A DNA stretch of 64,000 bases from assembly GCF_900460065.1 (NCBI RefSeq), contig NZ_UAVD01000032.1:186001-250000 (forward strand), in the 5' to 3' direction. The notes under the pieces are model-generated. The model was given only the letters and a program-made list of their open reading frames with translations, ran no database searches and was not told the origin of the DNA. The stretch comes from Streptomyces griseus. GTDB taxonomy: Bacteria > Actinomycetota > Actinomycetes > Streptomycetales > Streptomycetaceae. Of this stretch, positions 1 to 7,644 are shown in pieces (positions within the stretch are counted from its first letter, which is position 1; each line of letters begins with the position of its first letter). The translations under genes were made by a program, and so were the position numbers.

Positions 1-172
1 CCAGCCTCCCTCTCAGCCCGGTGCGTCCGGGCTCCCGCGAGTGTTCTACCTTGGCCACCCTAGGCCCTGTCGTCAAACTGCCGCCTGCCCCGCGGGGCCG
101 CCCTCCGGGCGACGACGGCAGTGCGGCGACCGGCCCCGCCCCGCCGTCCCCGGCCAGCAGAGGAGCGCCCCC

Positions 173-514
173 ATGGCCCGTTCGCTCGACGGACTCGTCC
201 TGTCACCCGTCGCCGACCAGGCCCCGGGCCAGGTCGGCACCCGCACCCGCTTCACGTACCACGAGGCCGACGGCCGGATCTGGGCCGAGTACGCGGGCGG
301 CGACGTGGTGCGCGGCCACCTCGTCGGCACCCGCGACGGGGACGCGCTGGACTTCCGTTACGTGCAGCTCAAGCAGGACGGGACGACCTCGTCCGGGCAC
401 TGCCTCTCCACGGTCGTCGAACTGGCCGACGGCCGGGTGCGCCTGGAGGAGCGGTGGGCCTGGGAGTCCCAGGAGGGCAGTGGCGCCAGCGTGGTGGAAC
501 AGCTTCCCTCCTGA
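173..514 (+). CDS. small conserved hypothetical protein (113 aa)
   Basis: The protein begins MARSLDGLVLSPV and consists largely of short alternating polar/hydrophobic stretches (for example GRIWAEYAGGDVVRGHLVG), which suggests a small beta-sheet or beta-barrel fold. No catalytic motif, signal peptide or membrane segment is visible. The ATG at 173 was chosen because AGAGGAG lies at about 160-166; an upstream in-frame start at 41 would add a low-complexity Pro/Arg stretch unlike the rest. I recall Streptomyces homologues being auto-named N-acetylglutamate synthase, but the protein has no GNAT or kinase fold features and is far too short, so I do not adopt that name. Function unknown. Confidence 0.75.
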   Translation: MARSLDGLVLSPVADQAPGQVGTRTRFTYHEADGRIWAEYAGGDVVRGHLVGTRDGDALDFRYVQLKQDGTTSSGHCLSTVVELADGRVRLEERWAWESQEGSGASVVEQLPS

Positions 515-579
515 GCTCCCTCCCGCGTCCCCGACCCCTTCGGGGGGCCTTTCCCGGGCCCCTCCCCGCACCCCTCTGT

Positions 580-594
580 CTGACGGCCAGTCAG
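580..594. promoter_or_regulatory. palindrome CTGAC-N5-GTCAG, possible TetR-type operator
   Basis: CTGAC at 580-584 and GTCAG at 590-594 form an inverted repeat ending 17 bases before the GTG of the FAD reductase gene. The arms match the core of the operator seen at 11141-11162 in front of the ABC/YhgE/TetR operon, but the spacing differs (5 versus 4 bases between these pentamers there). It probably regulates the reductase; the binder is not identifiable from the sequence. Confidence 0.4.
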
Positions 595-611
595 TTGATT
601 AAGGTGGACGG

Positions 612-1853
612 GTGAGCGAGCAGACGGAACAGCGGGCGGCGCGGCGGGTCCGGCACGTGGTGGTCGTCGGGGCGGGCATGGCGGGCGTGCAGAGCGCCGT
701 GGCCCTGCGCGAGGCGGGCTTCACCGGCGCCGTCACCCTGATCGGCGCCGAACCCCACCAGCCCTACGACCGCCCGCCGTTGTCGAAGGCCGTCCTGCTG
801 GGCAAGGCCGAGGACTCCGCCTTCGACGTCGACTTCGAGGCGCTGGACATCACCCTGCGCCTCGGCCTGGACGTCACCGCCCTGCGCGCCGCCGACCATG
901 TGCTGGACACCGCCGACGGGCCGGTACCCTACGACGCCCTCGTCCTCGCGACCGGCGCGGAGCCCCTGACCCTGCCCGGCGCCGAGGGCGTGCCCGGCGT
1001 CCATCTGCTGCGCACCCTCGACGACGCCGCCCGGCTGCGGCCCGTTCTGGAGCGGCGGCACGACGTGGTCGTCGTCGGGGCGGGCTGGATCGGCGCGGAG
1101 TTCGCCACCGCCGCGCGCGCCGCGGGCTGCGCCGTCACCGTCGTCGAGGCCGCCGCCCGCCCGCTCGCCGGCGCCCTGCCCGCCGAGGTGGCCGCCCCGA
1201 TGGCCGCCTGGTACGCCGACAGCGGCGCCGAACTGCTCACCGGTACCCGGGTCGAGCGCGTCGAGGAGGGGACCGTCGTCCTCGACGACGGCCGGGTCCT
1301 GCCGGCCGGGGCCGTGGTCGTCGGCATCGGCGCGCGCCCCGCCACCCGCTGGCTCGCGGGCTCCGGGATCGCGCTCGGCCCGGACGGCTCGGTCACCGCA
1401 GACAGCGCGCTGCGCACCTCGCTCCCCGATGTGTACGCGGTCGGCGACTGCGCCTCCTTCCCCTCCGCCCGCTACGGGACCCGTCTGCTGGTCCACCACT
1501 GGGACAACGCCCTCCAGGGCCCGCGCACCGCGGCCGCCGCGATCATGGCGGCCGAGAGCGGCGGCCCGCTCCCCGTCCACGACCCCGTCCCGTACTTCTG
1601 GTCCGAGCAGTTCGGCCGCTTCGTGCAGTACGCCGGCCACCACGCGGACGCCGACACCCTGGTGTGGCGCGGTGACGGGGCGGACGCCGCCTGGTCGGTG
1701 TGCTGGCTGCGCGACGGGGCGCTGGTGGCCGTGCTGGCCGTGGGCCGCCCGCGCGACCTCGCCCAGGGCCGCCGGCTCATCGAGTCGGGGGCCGCCCTCG
1801 ACCCGGAGAAGGCGGCCGACCCCGCCGTGCCACTGAAGTCCGCCGCCCTCTGA
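612..1853 (+). CDS. NAD(P)/FAD-dependent oxidoreductase, ferredoxin-reductase type
   Basis: 413 aa. The N-terminal FAD-binding Rossmann fold carries VVVVGAGMAG (about residues 15-24), followed by the PYDRPPLSKAVLL segment typical of rhodocoxin/putidaredoxin/ferredoxin reductases. A second dinucleotide fold, VVVVGAGWIG (about 151-160), binds NAD(P)H, the VYAVGDCA motif contacts FAD, and the last ~90 residues match the small reductase C-terminal domain. Such enzymes pass electrons from NAD(P)H to a [2Fe-2S] ferredoxin for P450s or dioxygenases; no ferredoxin or P450 gene is adjacent, so the partner is unknown. The GTG start is preceded by AAGGTGG at 601-607. A short palindrome (580-594) upstream suggests repressor control. 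Confidence 0.88.
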   Translation: MSEQTEQRAARRVRHVVVVGAGMAGVQSAVALREAGFTGAVTLIGAEPHQPYDRPPLSKAVLLGKAEDSAFDVDFEALDITLRLGLDVTALRAADHVLDTADGPVPYDALVLATGAEPLTLPGAEGVPGVHLLRTLDDAARLRPVLERRHDVVVVGAGWIGAEFATAARAAGCAVTVVEAAARPLAGALPAEVAAPMAAWYADSGAELLTGTRVERVEEGTVVLDDGRVLPAGAVVVGIGARPATRWLAGSGIALGPDGSVTADSALRTSLPDVYAVGDCASFPSARYGTRLLVHHWDNALQGPRTAAAAIMAAESGGPLPVHDPVPYFWSEQFGRFVQYAGHHADADTLVWRGDGADAAWSVCWLRDGALVAVLAVGRPRDLAQGRRLIESGAALDPEKAADPAVPLKSAAL

Positions 1854-1936
1854 CGGACCCGGGAACCGCCGGGGCAGCCCCCCGTACGGTCGGGCCCGGC
1901 TACCGGCTGTCGGTCCCGGATGGCACGCTTGTCCCT

Positions 1937-2302
1937 GTGACCGAGATTGACGCAAAGACCGATGCTCTCGTCCCCGCCTGGCTCCACCTGCCCGACATCG
2001 CGGAAATGCTCGATGTCCAGGTGACGCGCGTACGGCAGCTGGTCAAGGAGGGCCAGCTCATCGCCGTACGCCGTGGTGAGAACCGGGCGCTCCAGGTGCC
2101 CGCCGCCTTCATCGACGGCGACAAGGTGGTCAAGGGCCTCTCCGGCACCCTGACCCTCCTGAGGGACGACGGCTTCTCCGACGAAGAGATGCTGGAGTGG
2201 CTCTTCACTCCGGACCCGACCCTGCCCGGCACCCCCGCGCAGGCGCTGAGCGAGAATCGCGGGACGGAGGTGAAGCGCCGCGCCCAGGCGCTCGCCGTCT
2301 GA
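1937..2302 (+). CDS. Rv2175c-like DNA-binding protein
   Basis: 121 aa. Residues ~18-60 (LPDIAEMLDVQVTRVRQLVKEGQLIAVRRGENRALQVP, discontinuously viewed) form a winged helix-turn-helix like that of the Rv2175c family of actinobacteria, followed by an acidic helical C-terminal half (LRDDGFSDEEMLEWLF). The mycobacterial member is a DNA-binding protein phosphorylated by a Ser/Thr kinase; its target genes are not known to me. I used the GTG at 1937 because upstream in-frame sequence runs into the preceding gene in another frame and lacks family character. The gene stands alone, with a strong hairpin behind it (2321-2351). Confidence 0.82.
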   Translation: MTEIDAKTDALVPAWLHLPDIAEMLDVQVTRVRQLVKEGQLIAVRRGENRALQVPAAFIDGDKVVKGLSGTLTLLRDDGFSDEEMLEWLFTPDPTLPGTPAQALSENRGTEVKRRAQALAV

Positions 2303-2320
2303 CCGACACGACAGGAAGCG

Positions 2321-2351
2321 GTGCACGGACCGCCCGGAGCGGCCCGTGCAC
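2321..2351. terminator. hairpin between the Rv2175c-like gene and thiE
   Basis: GTGCACGG (2321-2328) pairs with CCGTGCAC (2344-2351), then after one mismatch CCGC (2330-2333) pairs with GCGG (2339-2342) around a 5-base loop. There is no U-run. It may end transcription of the upstream gene or act as a stem in the thiE leader. I see no THI-box, so a TPP riboswitch is not supported here. Confidence 0.5.
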
Positions 2352-2378
2352 CGTCACGACCACGGGGGAGTCCCACCC

Positions 2379-3029
2379 ATGTCCACGCCTCGCGAGCAGC
2401 TGTCCGACGCCCGGCTCTACCTGTGCACGGACGCCCGTACGAGGCAGGGCGACCTCCCCGCCTTCCTGGACGCCGTGCTCGCCGCCGGGGTCGACATCGT
2501 CCAGCTCCGGGACAAGGGCATGGAGGCCGCCGAGGAGCTGGAGCACCTCGCCGTGTTCGCCGACGCCTGCCGTCGGCACGGCAAGCTCCTCGCGGTGAAC
2601 GACCGCGCCGACGTCGCCCACGCCGTCGGCGCCGACGTGCTCCACCTCGGCCAGGGAGACCTCCCGGTCCCCGCCGCCCGGGCGATCATCGGCTCCGACC
2701 GGCTGATCGGCCGCTCCACGCACGCCGAGGCCGAGGTCGACGCGGCGCTCGCCCAGGACGGTGTGGACTACTTCTGCACCGGCCCCTGCTGGCCCACCCC
2801 CACCAAGCCCGGCCGCCACGCCCCCGGCCTCGACCTCGTGCGCTACACCGCCTCCCTCGGCGGGGCGCGGCCCTGGTTCGCGATCGGCGGGATCGACACC
2901 GGCAATCTGGACCAGGTGCTGGACGCCGGAGCCCGCCGTGTCGTCGTCGTGCGGGCCGTCACCGAGGCCGACGATCCCGCCGCCGCCACCGCCGAGCTGG
3001 CCCGACGCGTCAGGGCCCGCGCGCTCTGA
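2379..3029 (+). CDS. thiE: thiamine-phosphate synthase
   Basis: 216 aa, normal family length. ThiE couples HMP-pyrophosphate with THZ-phosphate to give thiamine monophosphate in the cytoplasm. Recognisable elements of the TIM barrel are VDIVQLRDKG (start of the pyrophosphate/Mg2+ site), LLAVNDRADVA, VLHLGQGDLPV, GRSTHAEAE, VDYFCTGPCWPTPTKPGR and FAIGGIDTGN near the C-terminus. The ATG at 2379 follows GGGGGAG (2364-2370) at good spacing; the ORF continues upstream by 11 codons without family character. It stands directly upstream of metF but is separated from it by 125 bases containing a promoter, so the two need not be co-transcribed. Confidence 0.95.
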   Translation: MSTPREQLSDARLYLCTDARTRQGDLPAFLDAVLAAGVDIVQLRDKGMEAAEELEHLAVFADACRRHGKLLAVNDRADVAHAVGADVLHLGQGDLPVPAARAIIGSDRLIGRSTHAEAEVDAALAQDGVDYFCTGPCWPTPTKPGRHAPGLDLVRYTASLGGARPWFAIGGIDTGNLDQVLDAGARRVVVVRAVTEADDPAAATAELARRVRARAL

Positions 3030-3118
3030 CGCCCCGCGGGTCGATGTGGGGCATCTCGGGCATCTGTCCGAGGGGTGGACAACAGTCCGGCAAAACGAGA
3101 CAAAGTTGGTTGCTCCGG

Positions 3119-3148
3119 TTGGGGGAGTGTCCACCCCCTGGTTAACCT
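3119..3148 (+). promoter_or_regulatory. candidate leaderless promoter of metF
   Basis: TTGGGG (3119-3124) and TAACCT (3143-3148) are separated by 18 bases. The -10 element lies at -12 to -7 relative to the A of the metF ATG (3155), which would make that A the transcription start. No Shine-Dalgarno sequence precedes the ATG, consistent with a leaderless mRNA. The spacer holds a GGGGG...CCCCC inverted repeat (3121-3125 and 3133-3137) that could be an operator. Confidence 0.45.
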
Positions 3149-3154
3149 CCCCTT

Positions 3155-4072
3155 ATGGCCCTCGGAACAGCTTCCACCAGGACGGATCACGCACGCACCG
3201 TGCGTGACCTGCTGGCGACCGGCAAGACGTCGTACTCCTTCGAGTTCTGGGCTCCCAAGACGGAGAAAGGCGAGCGCAACCTCTGGAACGCGCTGCGCCG
3301 CGTCGAGGCGGTCCGTCCCAGCTTCGTCTCCGTGACGTACGGCGCCGGCGGCTCCACCCGTGCCGGGACGGTCCGGGCCACCCAGCAGATCGCCGCCGAC
3401 TCCACCCTCACTCCGGTCGCCCACCTCACCGCCGTGAACCACTCCGTCGCCGAACTGCGCAACATGATCGGCCAGTACGCCGACGCGGGCATCAGGAACA
3501 TCCTCGCGGTCCGGGGCGACCCGCCGGGCGACCCGATGGGCGAGTGGGTCGAGCACCCGCAGGGAGTGAAGTACGCCGCCGACCTCGTCCGTCTCATCAA
3601 GGAATCGGGCGACTTCTGCGTCGGCGTGGCGGCATTTCCCGAAATGCACCCCCGGTCGTCCGACTGGGAGACGGACATCGGACATTTCGTGGACAAGTGC
3701 CGGGCGGGTGCGGATTACGCGATCACTCAGATGTTCTTCCGCCCGGAGGACTATCTCCGGATGCGTGACCGCGTGGTCGCCGCGGGTTGCGAAACGCCGG
3801 TGATCCCCGAGGTCATGCCCCTCACCAGCGTGAAGCAACTGGAAAAGTTCTCCCAGCTCAGCAACGCGACCGTGCCCGCGTCGTTGAAAGAGCGCATCCT
3901 CGCAGCCAAGGACGATCCGGCCGCTGTACGCTCCATTGGCATCGAGTTCGCAACGGAGTTCTGCGCGAAGCTGCTGTCCGAGGGTGTGCCCGGACTGCAC
4001 TTCATCACGCTCAACAACTCGACGGCTACGCTCGAAATCTACGAGAAACTCGGACTGCACAAGCAGTCGTGA
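3155..4072 (+). CDS. metF: methylenetetrahydrofolate reductase [NAD(P)H]
   Basis: 305 aa. Reduces 5,10-methylene-THF to 5-methyl-THF, the methyl donor for methionine synthesis, using FAD in a TIM barrel. Family signatures are FEFWAPKTEKGE near the N-terminus (this lineage has F-W-A-P-K-T where E. coli has FEFFPP), VSVTYGAGGSTR (folate/flavin site), HLTAVNHS, NILAVRGDPP (substrate-binding RGDPP), DYAITQMFF and VIPEVMPLTS. The ATG at 3155 has no Shine-Dalgarno but a well-placed -10 element, so it is probably leaderless. It is followed by a membrane protein gene 49 bases downstream. Confidence 0.95.
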   Translation: MALGTASTRTDHARTVRDLLATGKTSYSFEFWAPKTEKGERNLWNALRRVEAVRPSFVSVTYGAGGSTRAGTVRATQQIAADSTLTPVAHLTAVNHSVAELRNMIGQYADAGIRNILAVRGDPPGDPMGEWVEHPQGVKYAADLVRLIKESGDFCVGVAAFPEMHPRSSDWETDIGHFVDKCRAGADYAITQMFFRPEDYLRMRDRVVAAGCETPVIPEVMPLTSVKQLEKFSQLSNATVPASLKERILAAKDDPAAVRSIGIEFATEFCAKLLSEGVPGLHFITLNNSTATLEIYEKLGLHKQS

Positions 4073-4121
4073 CCGGTCGTACCCGCCGCCGAAGCGGCTA
4101 CGGCCGAAGGAGGGGGCGGGC

Positions 4122-5036
4122 GTGGGCTGGACGGTCCTCTACATCGCTTTCGGTCTGGTGGCCCTGTGGCTGCTCGGCGAGGTGCTGTTGCAGTACAAGG
4201 CGCGACTGCGCTGGCGGCTCCTCGCCTTCGGCGGCTTCCTCGGCGTGGTCATCGGGGTGCTGCTGGCCTCCGTCCCGGTCATCGTCGTCGGGACGCTCGC
4301 CTTCGCCACCGGCCAGACCTTCGTGACCCTGTCCTTCCGGCGCGGCTTCTCCACCGGCTGGGCCATAGGAGGCAGTCCGGGGGAGAGCCGCCGGCGCAGG
4401 GGCGGCGGCGAGGGCGCCGCCGTGAAGGAGCCCACGCTGGAGGTCTCCGACCTGGAGGTCACCGCACCCGGGTACGACCAGGCCCCGCCCGCCCCGACCG
4501 CGCCGCCCGCCCCGTCCGTCTACGAGCCGGAGCCCCTGCCCGAAGACACCGGCCAGTACGGCGTCTACGGGAGCACGGGCCACGACGCGAACGGCGGCGC
4601 GGGCCAGGACCACGGCCAGGAGGCCGACCCCTCGGCCCAGCCGCAGTACGCCGCGTACGACCCGTACACCGGCTACGAACAGCCCCCGGCCCAGGACCCC
4701 TACGCCGGAACGTACGACTACGGCACCGGTCAGCAGAGCTACGCCGCCTACTCCGACCCGTACATCGGCACCACCAACGGAGCCCCCTCCTACGGCGGTT
4801 ACGACGCCTACGGCCAGGGCGGCGGCGACGGCTACGACAGCCAGGGCGGGCAGCAGGCCTATCCCGACCCCTATGCCCAGGGGTATGTCGCGGACACCCC
4901 GCCCGGCGGCGTCTGGGTCCCGCAGCAGCGCGACACCGAGCAGTACCCCCCGATGCCCCCGGAGCAGCCCGCGACACCCGGTCCGTACGGCAACAACGGC
5001 CACGACACCGGCCAGAACGAGCAGTACCGCTACTGA
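4122..5036 (+). CDS. membrane protein with long Tyr/Gly/Gln/Pro-rich C-terminal tail
   Basis: 304 aa, beginning at a GTG with AAGGAGGGGG just upstream. Two hydrophobic segments at roughly residues 4-22 (VLYIAFGLVALWLLGEVLL) and 33-64 are followed by an Arg-rich turn (ESRRRRGGG). The remaining ~210 residues are almost wholly Tyr, Gly, Gln, Pro, Asp and Ala with recurrent YDPY, YDYG, YGGYDAYG and PDPYAQGY motifs. This composition predicts a disordered, presumably cytoplasmic tail of prion-like character. No enzymatic domain is visible. I recall Streptomyces homologues next to metF being annotated as hypothetical transmembrane proteins. Function unknown. Confidence 0.75.
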   Translation: MGWTVLYIAFGLVALWLLGEVLLQYKARLRWRLLAFGGFLGVVIGVLLASVPVIVVGTLAFATGQTFVTLSFRRGFSTGWAIGGSPGESRRRRGGGEGAAVKEPTLEVSDLEVTAPGYDQAPPAPTAPPAPSVYEPEPLPEDTGQYGVYGSTGHDANGGAGQDHGQEADPSAQPQYAAYDPYTGYEQPPAQDPYAGTYDYGTGQQSYAAYSDPYIGTTNGAPSYGGYDAYGQGGGDGYDSQGGQQAYPDPYAQGYVADTPPGGVWVPQQRDTEQYPPMPPEQPATPGPYGNNGHDTGQNEQYRY

Positions 5037-5097
5037 GGCCGCGCCGCTGCCGGGGAACGGGCCCGTCGGCAGCGGCACACGCCTCCGCACCCCCCGC

Positions 5098-6612
5098 TCA
5101 CCGGGAGCCGCGGAAGCCGTCCCCCTCCACCACGAGCCCGGCCACCAGCGTCCCCGACATCCCGGCGTGCGCGAGCCCGCCGCCCGGGTGCGCCCAGCCG
5201 CCCGCGAGATACAGCCCGGGCAGCCGGGTGAGGTTGCCCGGGTGCAGATAGGCCCCGTCGGCCCCGGCGAGCGCGGGCGGCGGCACCGCACCGCCCTCGG
5301 CCCCCGTCTCCGCCTCGGTCTCCGCCGGCGTGCGGACCTCGGTGTGCAGGATCCGCTCCCGCAGCCCCGGAACGGCCGCCGACGCCCGCTCCACCAGGAC
5401 ATCGGCGAACCGCTGCCGCACCCCGGCGTCCCGCCAGTCGACCGGCCCCCGCGGAGCCACCGTCGCGGTGAGCGTCACCGCCTCGTGCTCCGGGTCCGGG
5501 CGCGTCGCCGGATCGTCGGGGCGGAGCACCCACACCGTGGGGTGGGCGGCGACCCGGCCCCCGAACACCGCCTCCCGCTCCGCCGCCCCGTCCGCGCTGT
5601 GCACCACCGTCCGGTGCACCGCGTCCGCCTCCCGGGCCCCGCGCAGCGACAGCAGCACCGTGAACCGGCCCGCCGCGCCCGCGCCGGAGCCCGGCCGGAC
5701 CGTCACATCGCCCGGCCCCCAGGCCTGCTGACCCGGCACCAGGCCCGCACGCGGCCGGACCCCGAGCACCACCCGGTCGGCCTCGGCCACCTCACCGCCC
5801 AGCAGCTCCACGCCGGCCGCCCGGCCCTCCTTCTCGACGACCCGGACCACCTCGGCGCCGAAGACGAACCGCACCCTGCGGGCCACGCACCGCTCGTACA
5901 CCGCCCGCGCCAGCTCGCGCATCCCGCCCATCACGTACCAGCTGCCGAAGGTCTGCTCCATGTACGGCAGCAGCGCGGCGCTCGCCGGGGCGGTACGCGG
6001 GTCGAGGCCGTGCGACAGCGCGTACCCGTCGAGCAGGGCGGCGAGCCGGGCGTCCGCCAGCTCCCACGCGCCGATCTCCGCGACCGTGGCCGCCTGCCGG
6101 GAGCCGCGCAGCAGGCGGCGCTGCCGCACCGCCGGATAGGGATCGCGCCCCAGCACCTGGTGGTCGGCCCGCAGGGGCTCCTCCAGGAGCGGCCGGCGGG
6201 AGCGGTCCCAGGCGTCCCGGGCCCGGTCCATGAAGTCGCTCCAGCGCGCCCCGGCGCCCGTGCCGAGGGCGTCGTCCAGGGCGGTGGCGGCCCCGGCCCG
6301 GGAGGCGTTGGGCAGGGACACGGCCGTGCCGTCGGCGAAGAGATGGCGGCTCGCCGGATCGACCTGCGTCAGGGTCACGGACTGCTCCAGCGACTCCTTG
6401 CCGGTCTTCACGAAGAGGTCCCGCTGGACGGCGGGGAGGTGCAGCAGCCCGGGGCCGGTGTCGAAGACGAAGCCCTCGTGCTCATGACGCCCGACCGAGC
6501 CGCCGTAGCTCGCGGACCGCTCGTAGACCGTCACCGTCTCGCCCGCCACGGCCAGTCGGGCAGCCGCCGCCATCGCGCCCGTCCCGGCGCCGATCACCGC
6601 AATTCGTGCCAT
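5098..6612 (-). CDS. phytoene desaturase-like FAD/NAD-binding oxidoreductase
   Basis: 504 aa. The N-terminus MARIAVIGAGTGAMAAAARLAVAG is a Rossmann dinucleotide-binding motif of the CrtI/CrtN/retinol-saturase family, followed by ERSASYGGSVG and FVFDTGPGLLHLP, which match the FAD-binding and substrate-entry segments of those enzymes. The C-terminal LYLAGGWAHPGGGLAHAGMSG is the matching FAD motif. No carotenoid genes (crtE, crtB) are nearby, so the substrate is unknown. The ATG at 6612 puts the Rossmann strand at the usual distance from the N-terminus; an upstream extension of 18 residues lacks character. Its end lies 64 bases from the convergent Tyr-rich membrane protein gene. Confidence 0.85.
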   Translation of the reverse strand: MARIAVIGAGTGAMAAAARLAVAGETVTVYERSASYGGSVGRHEHEGFVFDTGPGLLHLPAVQRDLFVKTGKESLEQSVTLTQVDPASRHLFADGTAVSLPNASRAGAATALDDALGTGAGARWSDFMDRARDAWDRSRRPLLEEPLRADHQVLGRDPYPAVRQRRLLRGSRQAATVAEIGAWELADARLAALLDGYALSHGLDPRTAPASAALLPYMEQTFGSWYVMGGMRELARAVYERCVARRVRFVFGAEVVRVVEKEGRAAGVELLGGEVAEADRVVLGVRPRAGLVPGQQAWGPGDVTVRPGSGAGAAGRFTVLLSLRGAREADAVHRTVVHSADGAAEREAVFGGRVAAHPTVWVLRPDDPATRPDPEHEAVTLTATVAPRGPVDWRDAGVRQRFADVLVERASAAVPGLRERILHTEVRTPAETEAETGAEGGAVPPPALAGADGAYLHPGNLTRLPGLYLAGGWAHPGGGLAHAGMSGTLVAGLVVEGDGFRGSR

Positions 6613-6643
6613 GCCGGTGACTTTATCGACCGGCGCCGACAGC

Positions 6644-7261
6644 TCAGCCGGGAGGCCAGTGCCCACCCGTCCCGGCCAGCCGTTTCTCCTCGCGGCGCTG
6701 GGCCCGGCGGCGCAGGAAGCGGCGGATCCGCGAGGCGAGGAAGAGCACCGTGACGATCCCGAGGACCAGCAGCACGGCCGCGATCACGGCGGCCGCCACC
6801 GGGTTGAACAGGGCGAACGTGACGACCCCGGCGACCCCGAGGTCCTCGGCGACGCTCATCCCGACGTTGCTGAAGGGCTCCGGGGAGGTGTTGACGGCCA
6901 TCCGCGTGCCGGCCTTCACCAGATGGCTCATCAGCGCCGTGGACCCGCCGATCGCCCCGGCCGCCAGCTCCGGCAGCGAACCGCTCTCCCCGGCCAGCAG
7001 CGCGGCGATCACCGCCCCGGCCAGCGGCCGGATCACGGTGTGCGCGGTGTCCCAGACCGAGTCCACGTACGGGATCTTGTCCGCGACCGCCTCGCAGAGG
7101 AACAGCACACCGGCCACGATCAGGACGTCGGTGCGCTGGAGCGCGGCGGGCACCTCGTCGGAGACGCCCGTCGCGCCGAACAGGCCGAGCAGCAGGACCA
7201 CCGCGTACGCGTTGATCCCGCTCGCCCAGCCGCTTGTGAACACCAGGGGGACGACCGACAC
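6644..7261 (-). CDS. DUF4126 family membrane protein
   Basis: About 205 aa starting at GTG 7261 (V-S-V-V-P-L-V-F-T-S-G-W-A-S-G-I-N). The motif SGWASGINAYAVVLLLGL at the N-terminus, the central IPYVDSVWDTAHTVIRPLAGA, and GGSTALMSHLVKAGTRMAVN are characteristic of DUF4126. Four to five hydrophobic segments are visible, followed by a basic cytoplasmic tail (RIRRFLRRRAQRREEKR). Function unknown. An open frame extends further upstream but contains no family residues; a TACGAT hexamer 7 bases before the GTG suggests a leaderless transcript. The gene begins 32 bases upstream of the divergently unrelated oxidoreductase start and shares its orientation. Confidence 0.8.
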   Translation of the reverse strand: MSVVPLVFTSGWASGINAYAVVLLLGLFGATGVSDEVPAALQRTDVLIVAGVLFLCEAVADKIPYVDSVWDTAHTVIRPLAGAVIAALLAGESGSLPELAAGAIGGSTALMSHLVKAGTRMAVNTSPEPFSNVGMSVAEDLGVAGVVTFALFNPVAAAVIAAVLLVLGIVTVLFLASRIRRFLRRRAQRREEKRLAGTGGHWPPG

Positions 7262-7312
7262 GCAGGCGATCGTATCGACCCCGCGCGCGCCCGGGGAGGG
7301 TTCGGTGCTGGG

Positions 7313-7334
7313 CCCTGAGTATCCGTACTCAGGG
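7313..7334. promoter_or_regulatory. 22-bp perfect palindrome with HAIR-like arms
   Basis: CCCTGAGTA (7313-7321) and TACTCAGGG (7326-7334) are perfect inverted repeats around TCCG. It lies ~52 bases upstream of the chosen DUF4126 start. The arms CCTGAGT and ACTCAGG resemble the HspR-associated inverted repeat (CTTGAGT-N7-ACTCAAG) but the spacer is 6 and one arm base differs. It is probably an operator. The rest of the gap 7262-7644, apart from the hairpin at 7533-7590, shows no convincing gene. Confidence 0.55.
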
Positions 7335-7532
7335 ACGGAGATGAGTAGCTGTGCGGATAGGCCCCCACCTGCGAGGACGGCAGAGTGATGACCACGGAAG
7401 GGGCGCTGCGCCAGGACCGCCGGCACGGGGCGGCGGAACGGTGCGGTTCCCCTGACGCAACGGGGGTGCACGACGGAGGCCCGGGGACCACGGGGGATAC
7501 GGGGTCACGGGGAACGGGCGTCCGGAAGCACG

Positions 7533-7590
7533 GAAGACGCCGGTCCGGTGAGGTTCGCGGGGGATGCGAACTCCAGCGGCCGGCGTCTTC
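7533..7590 (-). terminator. compound hairpin downstream of the tetR gene
   Basis: GAAGACGCCGG (7533-7543) pairs perfectly with CCGGCGTCTTC (7580-7590), and inside the loop GTTCGC (7553-7558) pairs with GCGAAC (7566-7571). It lies just beyond the stop codon of the minus-strand ABC/YhgE/TetR operon and is the likely terminator for it. Confidence 0.6.
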
Positions 7591-7644
7591 GGCTCTCCCG
7601 CCGACGGGTTTCCCGTTTCCCGGTGACGTGCCGGACGCGCGGCC

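Noticed and set aside
2321..2378. TPP riboswitch before thiE
   Set aside because: No THI-box sequence; only a hairpin is present in a 58-base leader.
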